From: Streptomyces bathyalis
Lineage (GTDB): Bacteria; Actinomycetota; Actinomycetes; Streptomycetales; Streptomycetaceae
DNA: 64,000 nt
NCBI RefSeq assembly: GCF_015910445.1
Contig: NZ_CP048882.1
Location: 5,143,501-5,207,500 of the forward strand
Direction: 5' to 3'
Under the pieces are notes generated by a model, which did not search any database, was not told where the DNA came from, and saw only the letters and a program-made list of their open reading frames with translations. Below, piece after piece: positions 50,778 to 59,239 of the stretch. Numbering within the stretch: position 1 is the first letter of the stretch; each line of letters begins with the position of its first letter. The position numbers and the translations under genes were made by a program.

Positions 50778-51100
50778 CCAGTCCTCCGTTGTCCACAGTC
50801 CACGTAAATGTCTTCGGGGAGCGCCCTCACCGGTCGGTCGCGCACTGGTGATGCGACGCGGCGGCCGGTTGACGCGAAAGTGCATCAGTGCAGCGCACAC
50901 GGCACAGACGTGTTCGTCGGTGGCCGGGCGCGCCCATGTTCTCACTCCGCGTGTCCCTTGGTTACCGCAACCGGTTCCCCGGCCGGTTTGGAACGAGGTA
51001 TTCCGGTCCTCTGGTGCACGGGGTCTTGTCCTGTCATATCAAGCACCCTTAGTGTCCTCGCCATGGTAAGCGCTTGCACTCCATGGGAGGCCACTGCTGT
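50778..51100. other. 323-bp divergent control region of the sugar locus
   Basis: No gene. Apart from the LacI-type operator at 51064-51079 it holds GCAACCGGTTCC (50969-50980), a partly symmetric element around ACCGGT, and a short A/T-richer stretch (51035-51050, TCATATCAAGC) that could be the -10 region of the plus-strand promoter. Confidence 0.5.
51064..51079. promoter_or_regulatory. LacI-type operator upstream of the first oxidoreductase gene
   Basis: TGGTAAGCGCTTGCAC with palindromic core AAGCGCTT (51068-51075). It ends 21 bp before the start codon and overlaps the expected transcription start area. The centre CG flanked by A/T half-sites is typical of LacI/CcpA-family sites. Confidence 0.75.
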
Positions 51101-52288
51101 ATGGCGTTCGAGAAGACTCCGGTACGCGCCGCAGTCGTCGGCACCGGCGGCATCATCACCGGTGCTCATCTGACCGCGCTGCGGGCACACGCCTCACGCG
51201 TGCGCCTCGTGGGCGCGGTCGACGTCGACGAGAGCCGTCTCGCTGACTTCCTCGCTGAGGCCGGGGACGGCGTGAGCGGATATCCGGGCATGACGGAGAT
51301 GCTCGCGGCGGAGGAACCGGACCTGGTGCTGATCGGGACGCCTCCCTCCCCCCACGCCGAACAGGCCCGCGCGGCACTGCGGTCCGGCGCGTGGGTCCTG
51401 TGCGAGAAGCCGCTGTGCCTCTCGCTCGCCGAGTACGACGCCATCGCGGCGGAGGAAGGGCCCTCGGTGAACGGAGCCGGGGGCGACGGCGGAGCCGGCG
51501 CCTCGTCAGAGCCGGGCGGCCCGGACGCCCGCGGCGGTCCGTACGCCTCCGTCGTCTTCCAGCACCGCTACGGCTCCGGAGCGGTACACGCCCGCGAGCT
51601 CCTGCGCTCGGGCGGTCTCGGATCACCCCTGGTGGCCCACTGCCAGACCACCTGGCACCGGGACACGGAGTACTACTCCGTTCCGTGGCGCGGACGTTGG
51701 GCCACGGAGGGCGGCGGGCCGACCATGGGCCACGGCATCCACCAGATGGACCTGCTGCTGCATCTCCTCGGCGAGTGGAGCGAGATACGCGCCATGGCGG
51801 GACGTCTCGTGCACGACGTGGAGAGCGAGGACGTCTCGACCGCCCTCGTCCGCTTCGAGAACGGCGCCATGGCGACCGTCGTCAACAGCGTGCTCAGCCC
51901 CGACGAGGTCAGCCGGATACGCATCGACTGCACCGACGCCACCGTCGAGTTGACGCACCTGTACGGGTACGGCAACGACGACTGGGCCTACACCCCCGCC
52001 CCCCACGCCCGCGGCCTTCCCGAGCGCACCTCCCACTGGCGCACCCCCGCGGCCGACGTGCCCAGTTCGCACGCGGCCCAGCTCGGCTGCTTCCTCGACG
52101 CCATGGAGAAGGGCGAACGGCCCCCGGGCAGCGGCCCCGACGCCCGCCGCACGCTCGAATTCCTCGCCGCGCTCTACAAGTCGGCGTTCACGGCTCAGCC
52201 TGTGCACCAGGGTGAAATCACACCGCAGGACCCCTTCTACAAGGCCATGCACGGCGAACACCCGGACTGGGCACCGAAGGAGCACTGA
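51101..52288 (+). CDS. Gfo/Idh/MocA-family oxidoreductase
   Basis: 395 aa; ATG at 51101 with GGGAGG 10 nt upstream. The N-terminal Rossmann fold has RAAVVGTGGIITGAHLTAL (GxGxxx dinucleotide loop), and EKPLCLSLAEYD contains the EKP motif with the conserved Lys of this family. The catalytic region HRDTEYYSVPWRG and GGGPTMGHGIHQMDLLLHLL has the H-x-x-D pair. A Gly/Ala/Ser-rich insertion (about 125-150) separates the folds. It oxidises or reduces a sugar or inositol hydroxyl using NAD(P). First gene of the plus-strand operon under the LacI-type operator. Confidence 0.92.
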   Translation: MAFEKTPVRAAVVGTGGIITGAHLTALRAHASRVRLVGAVDVDESRLADFLAEAGDGVSGYPGMTEMLAAEEPDLVLIGTPPSPHAEQARAALRSGAWVLCEKPLCLSLAEYDAIAAEEGPSVNGAGGDGGAGASSEPGGPDARGGPYASVVFQHRYGSGAVHARELLRSGGLGSPLVAHCQTTWHRDTEYYSVPWRGRWATEGGGPTMGHGIHQMDLLLHLLGEWSEIRAMAGRLVHDVESEDVSTALVRFENGAMATVVNSVLSPDEVSRIRIDCTDATVELTHLYGYGNDDWAYTPAPHARGLPERTSHWRTPAADVPSSHAAQLGCFLDAMEKGERPPGSGPDARRTLEFLAALYKSAFTAQPVHQGEITPQDPFYKAMHGEHPDWAPKEH

Positions 52289-52295
52289 CAGCACG

Positions 52296-53246
52296 ATGAG
52301 CACCTCCGTCCCCCGTGATCATCTTCCCGTCACCGTCACGCACACCCACGGCGAGCGCATAGGCGTCGAGGCCGGCGGTACGGAACTGATGGCCTACGTC
52401 TACGCCCCCGATCCCGTCGCCTTCGAAGCGCGCAAACCGTACGCGCATCCCCTGCGCACCCTCGCCGGCAGCACGGTCACCGGCTACCGGCCCAACGACC
52501 ACCGCTGGCACAAGGGCCTCCAGATGACCGCCAGCCATCTGTCGGGCCAGAACTTCTGGGGCGGCAACTGCTACGTGCACGGCGAGGGTTACCTGCCGCG
52601 TCCCGAACTCGTCGGCTCCATGCGCCACGACGGCTTCGACGCCTTCGCAGTGGCCGACGACAGGCTGGACTTCACCGAGCGGCTCACCTGGGTCGAGAAC
52701 GGCGGCGAGGAGTGGGCGCGCGAGCGGCGCGGTGTCGCGCTCCACTCGGTGGACGCCGCGAGCGGAACGTACGCGATCGACTGGTCCATCGAGCTCACCA
52801 ACACCCGCGGCGAACCACTGGAGTTCGGCTCGCCGACGACCCACGGCCGCGAGATGGCCGGCTACACCGGGCTGCAGTGGCGCGGTCCCCGCGACTTCAC
52901 CGGCGGCCAGGTGCTCTCTCCCGCCGGGCCGAGCACCGACGAGGAGATGATGGGGCAGCCCGCCGGCGAGCACCCCTGGATCGCTTTCGTCGGCGAACAT
53001 GACGACGTGGACGCCCACTCGACGCTCGTGTTCGCGCACGCTCCGGGCAACGAGGAGTCCGTGCACGCCTCGCACTGGTTCGTACGCTCCGAGCCGATCC
53101 CGAGCGTGGCCTTCTCCTGGGCCTTCTTCGAGGAGTTCGTCCTGCCGCCGGGCGACTCCTTCTCGTACCGCTACCGGATTCTCGTCGCCGACGGCGCCTG
53201 GGACGCGGGTGGCATCGAGCGGCGGCTGAAGGCGATCCCATGGTGA
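52296..53246 (+). CDS. DUF6807 (PmoA-like) protein
   Basis: 316 aa; ATG at 52296, 7 nt after the preceding gene, so translationally linked. Recognisable segments are HPLRTLAGSTVTGYRPNDHR with WHKGLQM, NFWGGNCYV, GREMAGYTGLQWRGPRDF and HPWIAFVGEHDD. The pattern is that of DUF6807/PmoA proteins, beta-sandwich proteins of unknown activity that co-occur with Gfo/Idh dehydrogenases and sugar isomerases. Conserved His and Asp in NDHRWH suggest a metal or sugar site. There is no signal peptide. Role in the locus is unknown but context implies sugar processing in the cytoplasm. Confidence 0.85.
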   Translation: MSTSVPRDHLPVTVTHTHGERIGVEAGGTELMAYVYAPDPVAFEARKPYAHPLRTLAGSTVTGYRPNDHRWHKGLQMTASHLSGQNFWGGNCYVHGEGYLPRPELVGSMRHDGFDAFAVADDRLDFTERLTWVENGGEEWARERRGVALHSVDAASGTYAIDWSIELTNTRGEPLEFGSPTTHGREMAGYTGLQWRGPRDFTGGQVLSPAGPSTDEEMMGQPAGEHPWIAFVGEHDDVDAHSTLVFAHAPGNEESVHASHWFVRSEPIPSVAFSWAFFEEFVLPPGDSFSYRYRILVADGAWDAGGIERRLKAIPW

Positions 53247-53322
53247 GCGGCCCGGAGAGACCGTCCCCGGACCGCGACCCCTGAACGACCCATCCCGAAC
53301 GCCGAGTTGAAGGAGACCGCAC

Positions 53323-54066
53323 GTGCTGGACGCGCCACTGCCGGGCGGGATCGGCCTGTCCCACATCACCGCCTACGACTGGGAGGCCGCCGACGGCGTG
53401 TGCGGCGGCAGCCCCCACATCCACCTCGCCTGCACCGAGGCGTACGTCGTCACCGGGGGAGAGGGCGCCGTTCAGACGCTCACCCCCGAGGGCGGCTTCA
53501 CCGAGACTCCGCTGGAGCCCGGCGTCATCGCATGGTTCACACCGGGCACCGTGCACCGGATGGTGAACGGCGCCGGGCTGCGGGTGACCGTGCTGATGCA
53601 GAACAGCGGTCTGCCGGAGGCCGGCGACGCGGTGTTCACCTTTCCTCAGGAGGTGCTGGCCGACCCCGAGGCGTACGCCGCCGCGGCCGCGCTGCCCGCG
53701 AAGGAGGGGCCCGAAGCCGACCGTGCCGCACGTGAGCGGCGCGATCTCGCCGTGCAGGGCTTCCTGGTCCTGAGAGAAGCGGTGAAGGACGGCGACACCG
53801 GGCCCCTGCACGCGTTCCACCGGGCCGCCGCACGCCTCGTCGCCCCCAAGGTGGCTGCCTGGCAGCCGCGTTGGCGGGACGGTGCGCTCGCAGCCGCGGA
53901 ACTCACCGGGCAGCACCTCGCCGCGCTGGCCGACGGCGACGCCTCCCACCTCTCCGCCGCACGCGCCCGCTCCGCGGAGCCCACGCGGCGCGGCGGCTAC
54001 GGGATGTGCGGACGCCGCGACGAGTACGAGCTGCCCGGCACCACGCTGCCGTATTACGGCGAATAG
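53323..54066 (+). CDS. Cupin-domain protein
   Basis: 247 aa; GTG at 53323 with AAGGAG upstream. The cupin fold is in the first 110 residues: SPHIHLACTEAYVVTGGEGA (metal-binding His residues) and GVIAWFTPGTVHRMVN (second His). The C-terminal half is Ala-rich and helical and ends in TRRGGYGMCGRRDEYELPGT with a Cys and Tyr-rich tail. It may be a sugar isomerase, mutarotase or sensor; nothing decides between these. It is embedded between DUF6807 and the solute-binding protein in the operon. Confidence 0.85.
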   Translation: MLDAPLPGGIGLSHITAYDWEAADGVCGGSPHIHLACTEAYVVTGGEGAVQTLTPEGGFTETPLEPGVIAWFTPGTVHRMVNGAGLRVTVLMQNSGLPEAGDAVFTFPQEVLADPEAYAAAAALPAKEGPEADRAARERRDLAVQGFLVLREAVKDGDTGPLHAFHRAAARLVAPKVAAWQPRWRDGALAAAELTGQHLAALADGDASHLSAARARSAEPTRRGGYGMCGRRDEYELPGTTLPYYGE

Positions 54067-54116
54067 CACCGACAGCACCGACCGCACCGACCGCACGTAC
54101 CGGAAAGGTTCATCGC

Positions 54117-55400
54117 ATGCCCGCATCCAGGACAAGGGCGTCCTGCGTGGCGGCCGTCGCCATCGCCCTGTGCGCGACGCTCTCCGGCTGCGGCGGCGGA
54201 CCCTCGGCCGCGGCCGACGGCAAGGTCACGCTCCGCTTCACCTGGTGGGGCAACGCCGACCGCGCCGCCCGCACCGAGAAGGCCGTGACCGCCTTCGAAC
54301 GGGCCCATCCGTCCATCGACATCCAGACCTCCTACTCCACCTACGACTCGTACAAGCAGAAGCTCGCCACTCAGGCGGCGGGCGGCGACGTGCCCGACCT
54401 CATCCAGCTCGACTACCGGCAGATCAGCCAGTACGCGGGTTCCGACGTGCTGCTCGACCTGGCCGGTCAGCGCAAGCACCTCCCCACGGACAAGATGGAT
54501 CCGGCGCTGCTGCGCACAGGGCAGGTCGGCGGCCGGCAGTACGCCCTGCCCATGGGCATCGGCACCCAGACGGTCGCCTACGACAAGAAGGCATGGCGTG
54601 CGGCAGGGGTGAAGGACCCCCAGGCGGGGTGGAGTTGGCAGGACTGGGTGCGGGCGCTGCGCAAGGTCAAGGACGACCGCGGCTCCTACCCCATGACCGA
54701 CCCGGGCGCCGCCGAGGACCAGTTCGAGATCTGGCTGCGCGGCCAGGGGAAGAAGCTCTACACCAAGGACGGGCAGATCGCCTTCAGCGCGGGGGACTTG
54801 GCGCGCTGGTGGTCCTTCACCTCTGCCCTCCGCAAGGAGGGGCTGGTCAGTCCGGCCACGGACACCACGCAGATGTCCGGATCGGTGGAGGACGCACCGA
54901 TGGGACGCGAGAAGTCCCTCGCGGAGTTCAACTGGGACGCTCCCTCGGCGGGTTACGAGGCGATGTACGGCGACCGGCTCGCCCTCGCGCCCACCCCCAC
55001 GGGCGAGGACGGCACGTTCGGTCAGTACTACAAGCCGTCCATGCTGCTCGGCATCGCCTCCGGCAGCGAACACCCGCGCGAGGCCGCCCAGTTCATCGAC
55101 TTCTTCCTCAACTCCGACAAGGCCGCCGACATCCTCGGCGTCGACAGGGGCACCCCGGTCAACAGCACGCAGCGCCGCAGGGTGCTCTCCACCGTCACCG
55201 GGTTCCAGAAGCAAGTGGCCCGGCTCCAGACGTCGTTGCAGGGCAAGCTCAAGGCGCCCCCGGCCGCTCCTCCGCGCGGCGACAACGGACTCCAGTCGAC
55301 CTTCCAGCGCGACTACGACCAGGTCTCCTTCGAGAAGCTCTCACCACGCGAGGCCGCGGAGAACTTCCTCACCGAGGCACGAGCGGAGCTGAGGCCCTGA
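54117..55400 (+). CDS. Sugar ABC transporter solute-binding lipoprotein
   Basis: 427 aa; ATG at 54117 with GGAAAGG upstream. The lipobox LSGC puts the lipidated Cys at residue 25. The mature protein belongs to the carbohydrate SBP family 1: LRFTWWGNADRAARTEKAV, VPDLIQLDYRQISQYA, YALPMGIGTQTVAYDKKAW, and DFFLNSDKAADILGVDRGTPVN. It captures a sugar or glycoside outside the membrane and delivers it to the two permeases that follow with overlapping start and stop codons. No ATPase gene is in the locus; streptomycete sugar importers commonly share MsiK. Confidence 0.94.
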   Translation: MPASRTRASCVAAVAIALCATLSGCGGGPSAAADGKVTLRFTWWGNADRAARTEKAVTAFERAHPSIDIQTSYSTYDSYKQKLATQAAGGDVPDLIQLDYRQISQYAGSDVLLDLAGQRKHLPTDKMDPALLRTGQVGGRQYALPMGIGTQTVAYDKKAWRAAGVKDPQAGWSWQDWVRALRKVKDDRGSYPMTDPGAAEDQFEIWLRGQGKKLYTKDGQIAFSAGDLARWWSFTSALRKEGLVSPATDTTQMSGSVEDAPMGREKSLAEFNWDAPSAGYEAMYGDRLALAPTPTGEDGTFGQYYKPSMLLGIASGSEHPREAAQFIDFFLNSDKAADILGVDRGTPVNSTQRRRVLSTVTGFQKQVARLQTSLQGKLKAPPAAPPRGDNGLQSTFQRDYDQVSFEKLSPREAAENFLTEARAELRP

Positions 55401-56395
55401 TGGCGAACACCTCCACCGCCCCGGCCACCTCGGCGGCGCCCGCAGGAACCGGGCCCAAGGCCGACACCACCGCCGGTACGGGCACGAAGGGCCCTGGCCG
55501 CCCGCCCCGTCGCGAACGCCAGGGCGCCGCCTGGGTGTTCCTCTCCCCGTGGGTGCTGGGCGCGTCCGTGCTCACGCTGCTGCCGATGGCGGTCTCGCTC
55601 TATCTGTCGTTCACCGACTACAACCTCTTCGATCCGCCGTCGTGGATCGGCCTGCGCAACTACGTGCAGATGTTCACCGAGGACCCGCGGCTGCTCCGCT
55701 CGATCGGCAACACGCTGCTGTACGTGCTCGTCGCCGTGCCGCTGCAACTCGCCCTGGCGCTCGCCGTCGCCCTCGCCCTGAAGTCGATGCGGCGCGGGCG
55801 GAACTTCTACCGGTCCGCCTTCTACGCGCCCTCGCTGCTCGGCGCCTCCATGAGCATCGCGCTGGTATGGCGGGCGATCTTCAACGACGGCGGCACCGTC
55901 GACAACCTGATGAGCGGCCTCGGCTTCCACATCGGCGGCTGGGTCAACCAGCCGGGCTGGGCGCTGGTCAGCGTGGCGCTGCTGACCGTATGGCAGTTCG
56001 GCGCACCCATGGTCATCTTCCTCGCCGGGCTCCAGCAGATCCCGCAGGACCTCTACGAGGCAGCGGCCGTCGACGGGGCGGGCAGGTGGCGGCAGTTCGC
56101 CTCGATCACCCTGCCGATGCTCTCTCCCGTGCTGTTCTTCAACCTGGTGCTCCAGACCATCCAGGCCTTCCAGGTCTTCACCCCGGCCTTCGCGGTCAGC
56201 GGCGGCCGCGGCGGGCCCGCCGACTCCACGCTCTTCTACACGCTCTACCTCTACGAACGGGGCTTCACCGCCTCGCACATGGGCTACGCCTCCGCGATGG
56301 CGTGGATGCTGCTGCTCGCCATCGGCATCGTCACGGCGGTGCTGTTCCGCACGTCCCGGTCCTGGGTCTTCTACGCGAACGAGGAGGCCGGCTGA
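55400..56395 (+). CDS. Sugar ABC transporter permease (MalF/UgpA type)
   Basis: 331 aa; ATG at 55400 overlaps the upstream stop (TGATG). The N-terminal 40 residues are Thr/Ala/Pro-rich and cytoplasmic. Six transmembrane helices follow, starting AAWVFLSPWVLGASVLTLLP. The EAA loop is IPQDLYEAAAVDGAGRWRQF, contacting the ATPase. It pairs with the next gene product to form the channel. Confidence 0.94.
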   Translation: MANTSTAPATSAAPAGTGPKADTTAGTGTKGPGRPPRRERQGAAWVFLSPWVLGASVLTLLPMAVSLYLSFTDYNLFDPPSWIGLRNYVQMFTEDPRLLRSIGNTLLYVLVAVPLQLALALAVALALKSMRRGRNFYRSAFYAPSLLGASMSIALVWRAIFNDGGTVDNLMSGLGFHIGGWVNQPGWALVSVALLTVWQFGAPMVIFLAGLQQIPQDLYEAAAVDGAGRWRQFASITLPMLSPVLFFNLVLQTIQAFQVFTPAFAVSGGRGGPADSTLFYTLYLYERGFTASHMGYASAMAWMLLLAIGIVTAVLFRTSRSWVFYANEEAG

Positions 56396-57261
56396 TGTCC
56401 GCCACCGCCATGCCGAGGCAGCACCGCCGCATCGAGTGGCGGCGCGTCGCGCTCCACGGGGGTGCCCTGGCCGTACTCCTCGTGCTGCTCTACCCGTTGG
56501 CCTGGCTGGTCGCCACCTCGTTCAAGCCTGCGGACGAAGTGCTCGCCAGCCTGGCCCTGTTGCCGTCCCGGCTGGCCACCGAGAACTACGGCACCGCGGC
56601 CGAGGGCATCGAAGGCGTCACGCTGCTCCAGCTGTTCGGCAACTCGCTGACGATCTCGCTCGGTGCCGTCCTGGGCAACGTGCTCAGCTGCTCGCTGGCG
56701 GCATACGCCTTCGCGCGGCTGCGCTTCACCATGCGCGGGCCGCTGTTCGCCTTCATGATCGCCACGATCATGCTGCCGCACCACGCCGTGCTGATCCCGC
56801 AGTACATCGTCTTCAACCAGCTCGGCATGGTGAACACCTTCTGGCCGATGGTGCTGCCGAAGTTCCTGGCCACCGACGCCTTCTTCGTCTTCCTCATCGT
56901 GCAGTTCATGCGCGGGCTGCCGCGCGAGCTCGACGAAGCGGCGAAGATCGACGGATGCGGGCCGTTCCGCATCTTCGCCCGCGTGGTTCTTCCGCTGACC
57001 AGGCCCGCACTGATCACCACCGCGATCTTCACCTTCATCTGGACATGGAACGACTTCTTCACCCAGTTGATCTATCTCTTCGAGCCGGAGAAGTACACAC
57101 TCACACTGGCGCTGCGCACGTTCGTCGACACCTCCAGCCAGTCCGCGTACGGGCCGATGTTCGCGATGTCGGTGTTCGCGCTGCTGCCGATCGTGCTGTT
57201 CTTCCTGGCCTTCCAGCGGCTGCTCGTCGAGGGCATGGCCAACTCCGGGCTGAAAGGCTGA
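56395..57261 (+). CDS. Sugar ABC transporter permease (MalG/UgpE type)
   Basis: 288 aa; ATG at 56395 overlaps the upstream stop (TGATG), so coupled. Six transmembrane helices: the first is ALAVLLVLLYPLAWLVATSF. The EAA loop LPRELDEAAKIDGCGPFRIF is intact. Typical ending EGMANSGLKG. With the preceding permease it forms the importer channel; ATP is supplied by an ATPase encoded elsewhere. Confidence 0.95.
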   Translation: MSATAMPRQHRRIEWRRVALHGGALAVLLVLLYPLAWLVATSFKPADEVLASLALLPSRLATENYGTAAEGIEGVTLLQLFGNSLTISLGAVLGNVLSCSLAAYAFARLRFTMRGPLFAFMIATIMLPHHAVLIPQYIVFNQLGMVNTFWPMVLPKFLATDAFFVFLIVQFMRGLPRELDEAAKIDGCGPFRIFARVVLPLTRPALITTAIFTFIWTWNDFFTQLIYLFEPEKYTLTLALRTFVDTSSQSAYGPMFAMSVFALLPIVLFFLAFQRLLVEGMANSGLKG

Positions 57262-57267
57262 CCTCAC

Positions 57268-57876
57268 ATGAGCACTTCGCGGATACGCGGTGAGCGCGGC
57301 GACCTCTTCGGAGCGCGTTTCGAACTCTTCGCCGACGTGCTCGCGCTCGGCGTCGCCGCGACCGCCGCCTCGCTGCCGCTGATCACGTTCCCGGCCGCGC
57401 TGTCCACGGCGTGCACGCAGCTGCGGCGCCGGCGCCTGTATGCCGAACCGTGCACGGCCGGACGCTACTTCGTCGTACTCCGCAAGCGGCTGACGCGGCG
57501 CGGCGAATGGGCCGCGGGTGCGGTCGTGCTCGCGTTCGGCGTCCTGGTGGCCGCCGATGCGGGGCTCGCCTCGGCCGGCCTGCCGGGCGCGGCGCCCTTC
57601 GCCCTGGCACTCGCCGTGGTGGCCACCGCCGCCGCAGTGGTCGGGCTGCGCGCGAGCGCTCAGCCGTCGCACGAGCAGTTCCCGGGCTGGCTCCCCGCCG
57701 TGCAGTCAGGCGCCGTCCGTACGGTGAAGGATCTGCCGGGCAGCGGCCTGGTGCTGCTGGCCGTGCTCACGGCGGCGGTGTGTGCCTGGGCCCTGCTGCC
57801 CGTCGTCCTCCTGCTCCCCGGGCCCTTGGCCCTGGCACTGACGGCAGTGGAGCTGCGGCCGGGGCCGGGGCAGTGA
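57268..57876 (+). CDS. DUF624 (YesL-like) membrane protein
   Basis: 202 aa; ATG at 57268, 6 nt after the permease stop. Five or so hydrophobic segments (DVLALGVAATAASLPLITFP, then WAAGAVVLAFGVLVAADAGL, AALAVVATAAAVVGL-like, and GLVLLAVLTAAVCAWALLPV). This is the DUF624/YesL pattern, membrane proteins of unknown role found in carbohydrate ABC operons. It closes the first plus-strand operon; 161 bp containing a second operator separate it from the next gene. Confidence 0.82.
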   Translation: MSTSRIRGERGDLFGARFELFADVLALGVAATAASLPLITFPAALSTACTQLRRRRLYAEPCTAGRYFVVLRKRLTRRGEWAAGAVVLAFGVLVAADAGLASAGLPGAAPFALALAVVATAAAVVGLRASAQPSHEQFPGWLPAVQSGAVRTVKDLPGSGLVLLAVLTAAVCAWALLPVVLLLPGPLALALTAVELRPGPGQ

Positions 57877-57973
57877 GCCGGGCGGCCGCCCGGCGCGCGC
57901 CGTCCCGGTTACCCGTACGTGCCGGACCCGCAGGCCCTTGTGGACCCCGGAGAAATGCGGCTAGCTTTCTGGA

Positions 57974-57989
57974 TAGAAAGCGCTTGCTG
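57974..57989. promoter_or_regulatory. LacI-type operator upstream of the second oxidoreductase gene
   Basis: TAGAAAGCGCTTGCTG with palindromic core AAGCGCTT (57978-57985), identical in its core and in the following TTGC to the site at 51064. It ends 48 bp before the start codon, so the downstream three-gene unit is probably controlled by the same LacI repressor. Confidence 0.75.
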
Positions 57990-58037
57990 CCGCCCGCCGA
58001 CCTTGCCACCCCTCGGTGACCTAAGGAGACGACCCAC

Positions 58038-59189
58038 GTGACACGCAGGACAGTGCGCATCGCCATGAACGGCGTGACCGGACGCATGGGGTACCGCCAG
58101 CATCTGGTGCGTTCCATCCTGGCCATCCGCGAGCAGGGCGGCATCGACCTCGGGGACGGCAGCACTCTGTGGCCCGAGCCGGTGCTCGTCGGCCGCCGGG
58201 ACCTCGCGCTCAAGGCGATCGCCGAGCGGCACGGCCTGGACGAGTGGAGCACCGACCTCGACGCCGTCCTCACCGACGGCAGCATCGACGTCTACTTCGA
58301 CTCCCAGGTCACCAGTGCCCGTGAGGACGCGCTGCGCAAGGCAATCGGCGCCGGGAAGCACATCTACACCGAGAAGCCCACCGCCACCGGCCTCGACGGG
58401 GCCCTCTCCCTCGCGAGGCTCGCGCACGAGGCGGGCATCAAGCACGGCGTCGTGCAGGACAAGCTCTTCCTGCCGGGGCTGCTCAAGCTCAAGCGCCTCG
58501 TCGACGGCGGCTTCTTCGGGCGCATCCTCTCGGTGCGCGGCGAGTTCGGCTACTGGGTCTTCGAGGGCGACTGGCAGGAGGCGCAGCGCCCCTCCTGGAA
58601 CTACCGGTCCGAGGACGGCGGCGGCATCGTCGTCGACATGTTCCCGCACTGGGAGTACGTGCTGAACGGGCTCTTCGGCCGGGTCACCTCCGTACAGGCC
58701 CTCGCGGCGACGCACATCCCGCGCCGCTGGGACGAGCAGGGGCGGGCCTACGACGCCACCGCCGACGACTCCGCATACGGCGTCTTCGAACTCGAGGGCG
58801 GCATCGTCGCGCAGATCAACTCCTCCTGGGCGGTGCGCGTCAACCGCGACGAACTCGTCGAGTTCCAGGTCGACGGCACGGAGGGCTCGGCCGTCGCGGG
58901 ACTGCGCCGCTGCCGCGCACAGCACCGCTCCGGAACGCCCAAGCCCGTATGGAACCCGGACCTGCCGGCCACGGAGGTCTTCCGGGAGCAGTGGCAGGAG
59001 GTCCCGGACAACGGGGAGTTCGACAACGGCTTCAAGGCGCAGTGGGAGCTCTTCCTTCGGCACGTCGCGCTCGGGACGCCCTACGACTGGGACCTGCTCG
59101 CCGGAGCCCGCGGCGTCCAGCTCGCCGAACTCGGCCTGCTCTCCTCGGCGGAGGGCCGCCGCATGTCCGTTCCCGAGCTGTCGCTCTGA
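58038..59189 (+). CDS. Gfo/Idh/MocA-family oxidoreductase
   Basis: 383 aa; GTG at 58038 with AAGGAG upstream. The N-terminus has the variant dinucleotide loop MNGVTGRMGYRQHLVRSI. Lys of the family motif is in IYTEKPTATGLDGALSL, and the substrate side shows VVQDKLFLPGLLKLKRL, GGGIVVDMFPHWEYVLNGLFG. It is clearly different from the oxidoreductase at 51101, so the two probably act on different substrates or positions. Leads a three-gene unit with DUF993 and a TIM-barrel isomerase, separate operator. Confidence 0.92.
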   Translation: MTRRTVRIAMNGVTGRMGYRQHLVRSILAIREQGGIDLGDGSTLWPEPVLVGRRDLALKAIAERHGLDEWSTDLDAVLTDGSIDVYFDSQVTSAREDALRKAIGAGKHIYTEKPTATGLDGALSLARLAHEAGIKHGVVQDKLFLPGLLKLKRLVDGGFFGRILSVRGEFGYWVFEGDWQEAQRPSWNYRSEDGGGIVVDMFPHWEYVLNGLFGRVTSVQALAATHIPRRWDEQGRAYDATADDSAYGVFELEGGIVAQINSSWAVRVNRDELVEFQVDGTEGSAVAGLRRCRAQHRSGTPKPVWNPDLPATEVFREQWQEVPDNGEFDNGFKAQWELFLRHVALGTPYDWDLLAGARGVQLAELGLLSSAEGRRMSVPELSL

Positions 59190-59239
59190 GACCCGGTCCC
59201 GTTCCAGGACCCCGATCCAGGCTTCGAGGGAGAACTTCT

